A stretch of 64,000 bases of DNA, taken from Cymodocea nodosa. Lineage: Eukaryota > Streptophyta > Magnoliopsida > Alismatales > Cymodoceaceae. The notes below the pieces were generated by a model. It worked only from the letters and a program-made list of their open reading frames with translations. It did not search any database and was not told the origin of the DNA. Below are positions 1-12,600 of this stretch, piece by piece. Position numbers and translations under genes: made by a program. The stretch lies in NCBI GenBank assembly GCA_036874045.1, contig CM072339.1, positions 1,557,501-1,621,500 of the forward strand. Direction: 5' to 3'. Positions within the stretch are counted from its first letter, which is position 1. Every line of letters begins with the position of its first letter.

Positions 1-299
1 TTAAACTCATTCCTAAATTCAATCTATTTTTGGGTAGCAATGCGCGTCTCTTTGCTAACTCAACCAAAGGCCAAAAATGATATTCTACTACTCTAAATCC
101 TTTGAAAAAAAAATCTAATAACTCCCCAAGTAATTTCTCTTTGACTCAACCTTCCCCTTCTGTTGTTTACGCTTGCCATGATAACTTGACTCCTAGTAGC
201 TCTGCTCTTTTCATCTACTAATAGCAATATCGTCACATCTCTTTCCCGTGCTAAAGGAGGACCTATCCTTAACCTGGACAATCAACCTCCTACCACCCC

Positions 300-1830
300 A
301 ACCGAAGATGCACAGCCAAATCGCATCCTTTGGGTTTGGAAAATGTCACAGTTTTTAAAACTTCTATCTTAACTAAGCAATTAGAGATTTTGGATGAACT
401 ATGTAAGATGGGAGACTTTGCTGAAGGAAAGGCTAACGCTGCTAAAGCTCCTGGCGTGTTTTTTGTGAATATCAACTAACCGCAAGCCTTTGAAACTATT
501 AGAAGGCACTTAATCTATGGTAAGCACTCTTCTTATTTAGCCTGCTCAAACTATAATAATCTTACTTCCGTTTCTCCATTTCCAAGAGGGAGTTCTTCTC
601 CTTAGATTTCCACTTCCATCTCGGATAGCTCTTCTTTAAACCCTCATATAGAGGGGCATCCTAACTTGCCTATTATTAATGATATATTATCTTGGAACTT
701 GCTTTTTGATTTTGTGTCTTTTTGTAATGATATTGACTTATGTCTATCACAGGTTAATGCCACTTCTTTACTGAATAATTTCAAGCAGCGTTTTGATCTG
801 CCTGATATCTCTTTGGGGGATGAACATATTTGTCTCTCCTCCTTTGAGAACCTTTACATTTTCTAGCTCCTTTTCTCTCCTTGTAGAGATTCTTTCTTTA
901 ATTTCATCTTTTAACGAAGATTTTTGCTTGGAAGATTCATGGTTTAAGCTCTTGTAATAAAAAAAGAAAAGTTAAAAATTTAATCCGTATCAGCCATCCT
1001 AACTTGATCATCATTTTTGAAACCAAATAGGAACTCTTCCCTTCGTTTGTTCTTAATAAATTAGGTGGTAAACTCCTCCATAATTGGAATTTCATCCCTT
1101 CCTGTGGATCTGTGGGAGGTATTCTGGTTGGGCGGAATAACTCTTTACGTCTTCATAATGTCCTCAAGGAAACCTATTTTATTACCCTACATCTTTCATT
1201 TATTCCTTCCCACCTTCGTTGGTTTCTTACAGGTGTTTACGACTCTTGACAATTAGAAAATAAACTATATTTTATTGTTGAACTTAATTCTTTATCTTCT
1301 GAAGTCAATGGACATTGGGTAATAGGCAGTGAATTTAACTTATCCGCTTTGCTTATGAAAAATCTAGCGACACTTATTGAACTAATATCCTGAATGTGTT
1401 CAATGACTTTATTTCTCAGTCTAGTCTAAATGAGTTTTCATTTAATAACTTTCAGTTAGTCTAACTTCCAAAGCAAAGAAATTTTCTTGTGATTTTCTTT
1501 TGAATTATTTGGAATAAAAGAAGCTTCCTTATCTTTAGAGGAATTACTTCAACTATCTCATTAATTTTCTTAGTCTTATCGATTCGGCCCATTTTTGATT
1601 AGATAATCTTTTTGTAGTTATGGGGAAAGAAAAATTAACTGAAATCTAGCCTGCTTGGAATATGGTCTGGCCTGATGTTTTCTCTAATCCTACAACGCTT
1701 GAGGCTGGAACTGTTGCCGCCTTATCTACTGCTGTGGATGATCTACCCCTTCCTCTGGATGATGGGTAGATATTATCAAACAAGATACAGAAAATTAACC
1801 TCTCGGGTTCTACTTCTTTTCATGTTTTTT
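300..1830 (+). mobile_element. Decayed L1-type LINE fragment (endonuclease region)
   Basis: Plus-strand reading gives broken fragments of an apurinic-type LINE endonuclease: an IIIFETK segment near 1010 (the L1 'ETK' motif), GSVGGILVGRN near 1100-1135, LTGVYDS near 1230 and a W-x-I-G-x-E-F-N segment near 1315. These come in the usual order for the endonuclease that nicks target DNA in L1-like elements. Stops and frame changes are frequent, so it is an old, inactive copy. No reverse transcriptase follows, so the copy is incomplete at its 3' side. The region before 900 has no recognisable motif and is assigned by continuity only. Confidence 0.55.
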
Positions 1831-3700
1831 GCTTTTTGTTGAAGCTAGCTGTTATTAATTTGTAGTTTGGACATAACCTTTTGTTGGATTGCTTTATACT
1901 AGTTGTGGTTACATAATACATGCATTTCCTACTTTATTTTTTATAAAAATGAAAAAGCCTTCTCAAATTAGGTTATTGATCGATCAACTGGGAATCTGAA
2001 CTTAATTGTCTGTCTTGGGTTTCACATGGAAGCTGCTGCTCGCTGCTCACGGCGTCCGGAATCTGCGGCATGTGGAAGACAAATAAAAAAGAAGAGGAGA
2101 CCGAAGAAGGAAGCCGTGGATGCTCCAAGCGCCCGTGAAAATTTCTGGATCGTTGATGATTTCCGGTGGTGGTGCCACGGCCTGCAGCGAATACGTGCAT
2201 ATCCGATTAATAGAAATGCGCGTCATTAGGATACGTAAAATGGAAAATCAATAAATAGTTTTGAGTAAAAAAAATTAAAAACGGGCGGAAAATACTAAGA
2301 TTTAAATTGAGATGATATACAACATCCTTTTCCTAAATGAAAAAAAAAACGAATGAGATCATAAGAACTGTTGATGAAGAAGATTAAATCAACCACCGCT
2401 ATTATAAAAACCAACCACCATTGAGGTGATGGCTGACGAAAGATATATTTAAATGCGTACGTACAGTAGTTCACCAAAGATATAAACGCTCAATATAAGT
2501 TTGGAGGAGGATCTAGCGTACAGATAATGAGTACCTATTGATGTATTGGCGCAAGTTAGCGGAACGAGATAGAACTCGGTCGAACAGGTAAGAACGCTTC
2601 CACTTCCTTATCGTTAGATTTCTGCTGAATTAGTTCTTCATATTATGCCATCTTTAATTAGTTCCCTTTTGGATATGTTGAGCGAGATTATATCTGCGAT
2701 TTTCTTCAAATTTTGAAACCACACAGTTTCAGAAAGCTCAACTACATACATAAGAGTTATTCAAGATTGGTTGAGAGGTGAGGGAAGGAAAGATGGGGGC
2801 AGCAATAAAATCACCATTCGTTGAGATCGCGGTGAGCAACAGCTGAGATAGAGATAGAGAGAGAGAAAGAGAATCATGCGACACGTACGTACTTGTGTGT
2901 TTAATTTCACATCATGAGAATTCGCAGAGAATTGCAGATTAGCTGCTGCTTCTTTGGTTTCTTCTTGTCCTACGCTTAATATTCCTCTTGCTTAGAAATT
3001 GAGTGAAACATTTGGAGGCCAACATGAGTCGGCTTGATTAAATCAGCTTGATCTACTATAATATAAATTATTTTCCACTGTTGTTTAAAATCAAATTTTA
3101 TACTGACATAGGTATATATATATATTGGGAGCTGAACTTCTACTGGTACCAATAGCTGTATCTGCTGGCATCTTTGTTTTAGGTCTCCAACCATACGTAG
3201 GATTTAACAGGACGAGGAAGTGTTGTAGGTTGAGATAGGTAAACTACCTTCACCCGAGACTCAAATGCAGCTGGATGACACCCTAAGAAGAACAACTTGT
3301 GCTCAAGCTCCACTCTCAATGGGGCAATAGGAGGGTGAGATCAAGAACTACTGGAGAACCCACATGAGGAGGAAGGTGTAGGAGAGGAAGCGAAACGCTG
3401 CTGTCGTTGCCTCAACCTCCACTGGTTTATCTCCTTCGTCGATGTTGTCTTCCTCGACTTCAGTTGGTTTCTTTCCTTTCATGCATTCGACTCCCCCCAC
3501 TTCCCATTTCGTGTGTAATATCCATGGTAACCATCTGACTACCTTCACGTCTTTGACACTAGCAGTTACAAACTGTCGATGCCAGCATATACATTTTACT
3601 CATATATATATATGGAGGGGTTTGACGTGGTTGGATGATCTCTTGAATCGGCACAAATAGGTGCGGTTGTAACATGATTTTGCGCTGCCGTCCCCCACGA
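1831..3700. other. Intergenic, no supported gene
   Basis: AT-rich except for a more GC-rich patch at 2030-2230, which carries short open frames on both strands (67 and 75 codons) with no family resemblance. A purine-rich (GAGA) run lies near 2850-2870. I could not support any coding region here. Confidence 0.5.
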
Positions 3701-3705
3701 CGCTC

Positions 3706-3930
3706 ATGATTTCGTCTTCTAATCAGCGTCTATGGTTTGGCGACGAGCAAAGGGAGAAGAAGGTGGCAGAGCTGGCCACAGCCAAGGATCTTTTGGGGCT
3801 GTTGATCGATGCGAACATAAAGGAGGAGGAGGAGGAGGAGGAGGAGGAAGATGATGAGAAGATCATGGTAGAGGGATGCAAGACGTTTCCTTCACATGAT
3901 GATGAACCCGAGCTTGCCACGTGTCGGTGT
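3706..3930 (+). pseudogene. Possible cytochrome P450 (CYP72-clan) fragment
   Basis: One plus frame reads KDLLGLLIDANIK, then a run of glutamates encoded by a GGA repeat (3821-3849), then EKIMVEGCKTF. In CYP72-clan P450s a 'DLLGLLL' segment is followed at about this spacing by 'E-C-K-T-F-F-F-A-G', the start of the oxygen-binding I helix. After CKTF the match stops and the A-G-x-D/E-T-T motif is not seen. No heme-binding Cys segment was found nearby. This would be a single decayed exon piece. The match is short and a chance resemblance is possible. Confidence 0.3.
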
Positions 3931-4329
3931 CAGCACCTGCTGGCGTCAGTATATATATATCTAAATATATGGATAAATTATGCAATATATAATATATATT
4001 GATGATTCAATATACTGATTGTCGCAGTCCAAGCAGACACCGATGCCATAAGTCAGCCATCTACATCAAGCCATCTGCGAGATGGACATTTTCTGATACA
4101 TTGTCCATCTGTCATAGCTACGAGCGGCTTTTTTTTAGAAACATTGCTGGTAAGGTTTTTGTTGTGATTTTTTTTTAAAATGTTAGTATGCATATATGGT
4201 TCGTAACTTTGTAGTTAAGAAATGGAAAATTTTCAGATGTAGCTGTATTTTTTAAAATAATTTGTTCCCACAACTTTTTGTTAAAAACTAAAATTGTTTA
4301 CATTGTTCATTATAGATCAGAAAAAGGGT

Positions 4330-5996
4330 AAAGATTGTAAGATTTTTTCAAGAGAAATCTTAATTGTACAGTATAAATTGTTAGTATTAGATGATATTAT
4401 CAAGATTAAGAAGAGAAAGATTACATATGAATTCGAAAATTAGGTGGTGAAATCTAGAGAGTGAGAAGAGAATGACATACAAAAAGACTTGTTAAAAGAA
4501 AGAACATGGAAATTAGATGGAGTGCTAAATAAATTTTGAAATAAAATAACTACTTGTATTTAAAAAGATTGCTAAGCAAATTTTAAGAGAGTTTGGTGAG
4601 GTAGCTCCATTAGGTAAAAAAATTGGTGGCCCAACGTAGAAATACAAAAGATAATAAAAGAAAAGAAAGAATACTATAAAATTTATTATAAACGTGAAAA
4701 TGAAGAAAATTTAGAGAAGTATAAGTTAGAAAAAAAGAATATTAGGAAATTTGTTAGTGAAGCTAAAAGTTAGACCTAAAATGAATTATATGATAATTTG
4801 AACACAAATAAGAAAAAAATAGAATATATAAAATGGCTAAGGCTATAAAAATAAAATTTAGAAATTTAAGTTAAATTGTATTAAAAATGAGGATGGTAGA
4901 GTTTTAGTAAAAGACAATGAAATAAAAATAGATGGCATTAGGATTCTAGTATGCTTTTTGATGAATTTATCATAGTAAACTCTTATATACAAACTTTGGG
5001 CAGCAATATAAATGATACAAATTATAGTTATTTTAGAAGAATTAATAATTTGAAGATAAACTATTATGAAAATGAAATGTGAGAAAACTATTACATTAAA
5101 TGATGTTCTTATTGAAGTGTGGATGCATATGAGTGAAATAAAGATTAAGTGGTTAACTGAGTTATTTAATATAATTTTAAAAATAAAGAAGATGTCAAAT
5201 AAATAGAGAAACCGTTCTCTAATATGGACAGATAGAAGCTTATGGTTTTTAGTATCACTTAAATTGATTTAGAAAAAGGCACGATAGAATACCTAGAAAA
5301 CCTACTGAGGTGGACTTTAGAAAGAGAAGGAATATTCATAAGATATATTGATAATGAAATATATAAAAGAACATTTGATAGTGTTAAAATTATAGGTAGA
5401 GAAACAAGATTATTTCTAATAGACATGGTTTGCTTTATGGGTACTCCCTAAGTTCATATCTATTTGTCTAAATTATGGATGAAATAACTAAAAAAATTCA
5501 AGGATAATTGAAGTAGAGAAATGATTTTAAAGTGTTATGTGGTAAGACATATATTTAAAATTAAAAGAAAAATTCTATAAAATTATTATTTGCCCAACTA
5601 GATTTTACAACTTAGAATGCTAGACTAAAAAATTAATGTTGTTAAGATACATTTACTCACATAGATGAATGTTAATACTATAAGAGATAAGTTTAAAAAG
5701 ACTTGATAAAGAATAGGGTAAAAGCTACACTAATTGAAAATAAGAGAATTAGTTTACATAATTTGGTCTATCAAAGAATGTATCAGTTAGAAAAGAAGAT
5801 TTAATTAGTACAAAACAAATTAAAAGAAGTAGAAGAGTAGTTAAAATTACTTATTAAGAAATGTCAGAAAAAATTAAATTATGTAATTTAATGGAAGATT
5901 TGATCATAGATAATAGAAATATATGAAAGAAAAGGATTAATGTGATCGACGTTATGTAGTGAAATTATGAATTGGATTATTATTGTTGTTGTTAAA
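4330..5996 (+). mobile_element. RTE-type LINE, 5'-truncated and decayed
   Basis: Broken plus-strand frames follow the reverse transcriptase order of plant RTE elements: a lysine-rich segment (NTKDNKRKERIL) near 4640-4680, then ITLNDVLIEVW and IKWLTELFNIIL (5095-5190), a DLEKA-like segment followed by IRYID near 5270-5355, then FLIDMVCFMGTP (5410-5450). The last piece, KKRINVIDVM near 5930-5960, corresponds to the C-terminal 'WRxRIHVADP' end. The copy ends in a short TTATTATTG/TTG tail (about 5976-5993), as expected for RTE 3' ends. The endonuclease part is missing, and many stops show it is dead. Confidence 0.75.
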
Positions 5997-7430
5997 CACT
6001 TCTATATTTAAAAATCATGATTTCTTCATGGACATATAAAATCCCCATAGAGCTAGTAGAATCAAACTTATTCTCTGTACAAATAAATTTTATTAAAAGG
6101 TTTTATGAGAACATGATACAACATCACTAACCTAGTTCCATGCACCATGTAGGCCATGTGACAATGAATCCTTGCCATAATTTAATTTTTATCTATTTAA
6201 TGCCTGGTAGTTCCCATACATTAATTTCTATTTATCACTAAATAAGAGTTAGGAGGAAAGGAAAAAATCATATAAATAGAATTATAACAATTGAGAAATT
6301 TTTTTGTTAATTGTGTGATTACAACAAGAGTGAATAAGATTGATTTGGAAGAAAACAAGACTAAGTTATGAGATTTGGAAAGAAGATTAAGGAAAATCAT
6401 AATTTCCTTACCCTAATGACATGGTATGCCCAAAGAGTAGTTTAAGATTTGAATAAAGGGTTTGGACCTGAGAATGAAAGAGATCATATTACACATGCCC
6501 TTCTTGGGAAGGCCAATGTTGACTAAAGGTTATTGAATAATTAATCTATTAATAGACAAGAGAAGACAGAATGCAAATCAAGGGGAAGGAATACCCACAC
6601 TTTACCATGGCACTAAATATGACCTTCAGGAAGAATGCCTCCTTAACATGCATCAAATAACGTAGCAAAGAATAAGGTTCTCAAATCATTTACTCCTTAA
6701 CATGGCATCCCTATATATATTTACTCCATGAGAAGAGAACCATTCCTTTGGAACACCCCAAGAATGTCAATAAAGGTCATTTTCGATAAACTAATCCAAC
6801 AATATAAGAAGATTGGGTGCATTATGAAGAAGTTTCAGTTACATCTTTAACCAAGACACTCCCTAACCTCCCAGGGTAACACAAGAAGGTTGAGCCCTTT
6901 TCATGACTAAAGGTATTCAAATTATTCAAGGCCCAAGTACACCTAGATTAATGGATAGAGATTCTATGATTAATGTTGACACAAAAGTTGTATGAATTAA
7001 AACCTAAAATAACTTGAGAAGACAAGGAAGCAACCTTAATTAGAAACTGCAGATGATTTAAAAAAAGGAATCAGAGAATGTAATATTCATAACTTGCCTA
7101 ACAATGAGAGCTAAGATGAGAAGAACACTAATCATAAGATCCAAATGAATGTGACATCATGCGAGATTTGTATACAACGAAAAGTGATGGAAAAAAATAA
7201 AAAGGAAAATAATAGAAAGTTAAGACAAAATGTGAGATATTTATACATAACAAAAAGTAAAAGAAACTTTGATAAACTTTTCACATCAGCTTTATTAGGA
7301 AATAATTTTCTTCGTAACTTCTTTCCAATCTTAAGAAATGTCAAATAGTTGGAAAGTAATGACTCATCTTCACTATATGTTGAACAAATTTTTTTTTTAA
7401 TTTTATTATGAATCATATGTTATTATCATA
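5997..7430. other. Intergenic AT-rich DNA, no supported gene
   Basis: The segment from about 6340 to 7060 is less AT-rich than its surroundings and reads as scattered open fragments on the plus strand, but no motif is recognisable. It may be an old transposon. The rest is A/T-rich without structure I can name. Confidence 0.4.
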
Positions 7431-7435
7431 TATTA

Positions 7436-7690
7436 TAAACATAATATTTTAGTATTTTTTATTTTAAAAATTATATTTTATGATCTTTTTCCATAAAAAT
7501 CATATTTTATGATCATAAATTACAAAAATCATATTTTATCACCATAAATCATAAAAATCATATTTTATCTTTAAAATCATATTTTACCATCATAAATCAT
7601 AAAAATCATATTTTATCATCATAAATCATAAAAATCATATTTCATCATCTTTTATTGTAAAAATTATATTTTATTTATAAATTTTTCATG
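7436..7690. repeat. AT-rich minisatellite, about 30-bp unit
   Basis: Imperfect head-to-tail copies of a unit close to ATCATATTTTATCATCATAA followed by ATCATAAAA repeat about seven times, with unit lengths of roughly 20-32 bp. The copies differ by substitutions and small deletions, so the array is old. There are no spacers between units, which rules out a CRISPR-like layout. Confidence 0.8.
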
Positions 7691-8449
7691 AGCATTGAAT
7701 AATTGTATTTTATTAAATTCATATTTTATTAATTTTTTTTGTTTTCTATTATATTCCTTATTATACACAAACACCTATATTTTTATTAAATTTTGTAACT
7801 TTCTTTTTTGTCACTTTCTATCATTTTTCAAAATCCTTTTTTCTGTTCATTTTACTTACTTTCTAGGTGTACAAATAGACCTCATATAGACTTTGATAAA
7901 TATTACTACTAAAGATAAGATCAAAATTTCTAAAGGGACCCAAGAATTAAGGTGATTTCCACTTGACTTTGGCATATATAGTTTTGGATATTAGGGGATT
8001 AGAATCATATAGAAAAGATTTTACATAAATCTGGTCAGTTGGGAACTAATGGATACTAGTTTCAGTAGGCACTATCACATGAGTAAATTCTAAACAACAG
8101 AAATTAGTCTATGACGGTCGGCACAAAGGATTCTAAATCTTTTCAAATATGATTTTAATTTTTCGTATTTAATTGACATAAACCCACATTCACATTCATA
8201 TTCAAAAAATGAAAACAAATACGAATATAGTAAATGATACATCAAATATTTATTCTTTAAATCCTTTTTCAGGGTTGCACCCTTACCAATCACTCATCTA
8301 GAGTTGATTCTCTCTATCTATATTAAAAAAAAAACTTCAAACTAAGAGTATTTTAATGTGCAGAAATTAAAAAAAAAGCAAAGGAGTCACATTCTTAAGG
8401 GAAATAGAGCAGCAAACAGATATAAAATAGATGGAAACCAAGATGATGA
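7691..8449. other. Intergenic AT-rich DNA
   Basis: No gene, RNA or repeat is supported here. Short open frames are hydrophobic, Phe/Leu-rich translations of T-rich DNA. Confidence 0.5.
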
Positions 8450-8584
8450 TCAGGTATTGAATTCAATGTTCAGTGGCCCATTCTCCAACGCTTGTAATAG
8501 AGGTTTGCACTGCAGGAAGCTGATTTTCAAGGTCCATAATGTCGTCGTCGGGTCCAGTGTTGTTAAAGCCCCGAGTACGTTGAA
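8450..8584 (-). other. Orphan terminal-exon-like segment
   Basis: On the minus strand a TTATGGCTGCAG acceptor-like site at about 8585 is followed by 44 open codons and TGA. The frame contains NVLGALTTLDPTTTLW and ends in PLNIEFNT. A second minus frame is also open across most of the segment and contains DDDIMDLENQLP. Base composition is closer to coding than the AT-rich flanks. I do not recognise the family and see no upstream exon on the minus strand before the copia element. It could be a stranded last exon of a disrupted gene, or chance. Confidence 0.25.
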
Positions 8585-9416
8585 CTGCAGCCATAAGAAT
8601 AAAACGAGATTAATTGAAATTAAGGAAATGAAGCTTGTACATAAGAGTAATTAGGTTATTTTATGGTAAAATAATCTTGTACGTAAGATTAATTGAACCT
8701 TAATTGGAAGAATATATATTAAGGAACCAATGGTCATAGAGACCGTTTGCAAATCACCATTCATTGTTGCATCACAATATGTTCATAAGTATGACAAAAT
8801 CATACAATTTTCTCTCATTTTATTTTCAATTTGTAAGTCTTATTATCTATTTTAGATGTAATCATTTTCAACTAGTCTTTTAATGCGTTACCAGTACTCA
8901 TCTATCCTAATATTTTCATTTTTTTTATACTTACTTCTGGGCATGTTCTTGTTTAACAATTGAACACTTTATTTCCTATCCTACATTCATCAAATAATTA
9001 ATTTTTCATAAGCAAAAATATATATCAATATATTTCTCCTTGAATAGTTTTAGTTATTTCATCCATACTCAAGATAAATACGTAACCACTTGGAGGTGAA
9101 CATTTGTGGAAAACTATGCTAATTGAAAATTCTTGTCTCTCCTCTGACAGTTTTAATTCTAGCTATCGTGCATATCTTTAATAATACAAATACAATCAAT
9201 GAATATTCCTCTTATTTCTAGTAGCCATCATAGTATGTAGGTATTCTCTTATATAATGAAGGATCTTCTTCTTAATTCTAATTTTTTGAATTCGTTTTTT
9301 AAGTAGATAAATAACTTTCATTATTGATTTATGCTTGGCATATATCTAAAGTAATTTTTGTTGTCACGATTACATGTCTTAAACTTTGTTTTATTAATTA
9401 CTCTTTCTGTGAGTTT
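8585..9416. other. Intergenic AT-rich DNA before the copia element
   Basis: No gene or repeat is supported. The sequence runs directly into the target-site duplication of the retrotransposon. Confidence 0.5.
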
Positions 9417-9421
9417 CTTGT
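9417..9421 (+). repeat. Target-site duplication, left copy (CTTGT)
   Basis: CTTGT precedes the left LTR and is repeated exactly after the right LTR at 14633-14637. Five-base duplications are the norm for Ty1/copia insertions, and this fixes the element boundaries. Confidence 0.95.
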
Positions 9422-9619
9422 TGTTGAACTGCGCGATTTGGAGGCTCCGATGGTGGATTATTCTAGGTGATTCATACTTTGTGTTATTCACCTCTATTTA
9501 TAGTATTTGGAGGATTAACAACCTCCACCATCTCCGCCCCCAACTTCCTCCTTAAATTCCGGTAACCACCGGAATTTGAATTTGAATTTGAAACTTGGTC
9601 TTTTTGACCAATTCCAACA
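9422..9619 (-). repeat. 3' LTR of the copia element (198 bp)
   Basis: In element orientation it begins TGTTGGAATTGG and ends CAGTTCAACA, giving TG...CA ends. It matches the other LTR across its full length with seven transitions and one extra 6-bp GAATTT unit. Confidence 0.95.
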
Positions 9620-9632
9620 TCTCCCACTTGGT
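9620..9632 (-). other. Polypurine tract of the copia element
   Basis: In element orientation the purine-rich ACCAAGTGGGAGA abuts the 3' LTR, the expected site for plus-strand DNA priming. Confidence 0.7.
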
Positions 9633-12600
9633 CACAAAGACCAACTATATATATTTTTTTAAATTCTGCTCCCACTACTTGTAGGTAGTACAATTTCAAT
9701 TTTCCATTACTCGTGAGAATGTTCTCTGTTTCCATTATCCATATAAATGTTCCTTAATCCCATTAAGTTTACAAACTTAATGTACTTTTCCGCTGGCATT
9801 CCTTTTGTCAAAGGATCAGCAATCATATCTTCCGTAGGGATATAACTTAATTTTATTTCCCCATTTCCTACAATATCACGAATATAGTGATAATGTATGT
9901 TTATATGCTGTCCTTTTGTTATATTTGCACCACTATATACAAGACTTATTGCTGCTTGGTTATCACAATACATTTCTATTGGACCATTTATTAAGTTTAG
10001 ATTCAAATCATTTATGAATCTTCTGATCCAAACTGCATGTGATGCAGCTATACTACAGGCAACATATTCAGCTTCCTGTGTGTATTTTGCTACACACCCT
10101 TGCTTCTTACTTCCCCAAGATATGGTTGCCCCTCCAAAGATGAATACATGTCCTAAAGTAGACTTCCCATCATCTTTGTCACCACCTAAATCTGCATCTG
10201 TATAACCAAGCACTTCAAGCTCATCTACTTGATAAGTCAATTTATGGTGCAAAGTTTCTTTTATATATTTCAAAATTCTTTTGATAGCTTCCCAATGTTT
10301 TGTTCCGGGATTACTTTGATACCTACTTACAATACTTACAGCATATGCCAAGTCTGGTCTTGTACACAACATAGCATACATCAAACTTCCAACCACTTGG
10401 GCATAAGGTGCTCTTAAAGGTTCCTTCCCTTTCTCAGGACATTGGTCCTTACTTAACTTTTTCCCTAAAATATAAGGTGTGGGAGCTGGGGAACAATTTT
10501 CCATTCCAATCCTTTTTAACACCATTTGCAGGTATCTTTCCTGATTTATACTCAATGTTCTTGATTTTCGATCTCTTAAGATCTGAATTCCAAGAACATA
10601 GGATGCTTCCCCCATGTCCTTCATTTCAAATTTTCTACTAAGTTCTTCCTTTATTTCATTCAACATGTCAGCATTATTTCCAGCAAGTAAAATATCATCC
10701 ACATACAAGGATAATATTATGAAGTTACTCCCACTATTCCTGACATATACACAGTAATCTAATCTGTTTGAAACAAATCCCATTGTGACAATTATATCAT
10801 GAAACTTATGATACCATTGTCTAGATGCTTGTTTTAAACCATATATTGACTTCTTCAATTTGCACACTTTTTCCTCATGTCCTTCCACCTGAAATCCCTC
10901 AGGTTGTAACATGTAGATTTCTTCCTGCAGGTCTCCATTTAGAAATGCAGTTTTTACATCCATTTGATGTAATTCCAAATCTAAATGTGCAACTATAGCC
11001 AATATAATTCTTATTGATGCGAATTTAGCAACTGGAGAATATGTTTCATGAAAGTCAATTCCCGGTTTCTGTGTATAACCTTTAGCAACTAAACATGCCT
11101 TATATTTTTCAATAGACCCATCAACCTTTAACTTTTTCCGGAATATCCACTTGCACCCTATAGCTTTCCTTCCTTTAGGTAGATCACATAATTCCCATAC
11201 ATGATTCCATTTCATGGAATCAATCTCATCATTCATGGCATCCAACCATAAACCTTTTTCATGAGATTCGACGACATCCTTATATGTCACGGGTTCCATG
11301 TGATTCTCCTCCATATCTATCATTAAACAAGAAAGCTCACAGGAATACAAATGGTAGTCATCCATCCATGTTGGTTGATGTTTCATTCTTTTGTTGCTAA
11401 TAGGTAAATCTGATTCTCTATCTTCTCCATTCCTATTGTTCTCTTCAATTCCATTTATAGGCTCATTTTGGATTTCTCCCATGATTTCCATGGGTTCACG
11501 ATTGTTTTCATCAGCAATTTCCATAGGTTCATCTATATTTTCAATGTTTCCTTCTTCCTCAACTCTAGGGTCATTTTCCAGGATATTATTGAAATAGTCA
11601 TCATTCACCACAAATGGTGGCTCATGTTCCTTTCCTATTTCTTCCTTTTCATTTAGATTTTCTAGGAAAGTGGCATCCCTATATTCAATAATTCCCTTTT
11701 CTTTACTATAGAACCTATAACCGAAAGAATTTTCACAATAGCCTATAAACCTACATTTAAGAGTCTTTGATTTTAACTTATCCCTTAATTGTTCAGGAAT
11801 AAGTACATGGGCTATAGATCCCCATTTTCTTAAATGATATAAATTAGGCTTAGTTTCGGTCCATAATTCATAAGGTATGTTAGGTACAGACTTGGAGGGT
11901 ATTCTATTTAATACATAATTTGCTGTGATCAAGGCTTCTCCCTAAAAAACTTTGGAGAGACCTGAATGTGAAAACATGCATCTAACAGAATTCATAAGAG
12001 TTCTGTTTTTTCTTTCCGCCACACCATTTTATTGTGGTGTATAAGGCATTGTAGTTTGTCTTTTAATTCCATGCATTTCACAAAACAATTTAAATTCATT
12101 AGAATTATATTCCCCTCCCCTATCTGACCTTAACATCTTAATCCTTCTTCCAAGTTGTTTTTCTACTTCCAACTTGTATTTCTTAAAACAAGTCAATACT
12201 TGACTTTTATGACTTATTAGATAAATATAAGCATATCTTGAAAAATCATCTATAAAAGTCACAAAAGATTCTTTGTTATCATGAGTTTTAATACTTAATG
12301 GACCACACACATCAGAATGAATCAACCCCAATAATTCATCTGATCTATATCCCTTACCAAAAGATTTCTTAGTCATTTTCCCAACTAAGCAATGTTGACA
12401 TTTATTTAATTCCATGTCTTTAATTTCAGGCAACATGTTCAATTTCATCAATTGTTGTATTTTAGATTTATTAATATGTACTAACCTTAAATGCCACAAA
12501 TCAATATCAGATAAACAACACTCAACATAATCAGAAACTATTTCATTTATTTCATTAGCAACAACAGAAAGTTTAAACAAATCATGTTCAGGTACAAAAA

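Noticed and set aside
2026-2229. 67-codon plus frame rich in Lys and Arg
   Set aside because: The minus strand is equally open, there is no family match, and no neighbouring exons are seen.
7436-7690. Regular repeats that might suggest a CRISPR-like array
   Set aside because: Units abut with no spacers, are almost pure A/T, and the window is plant nuclear DNA.
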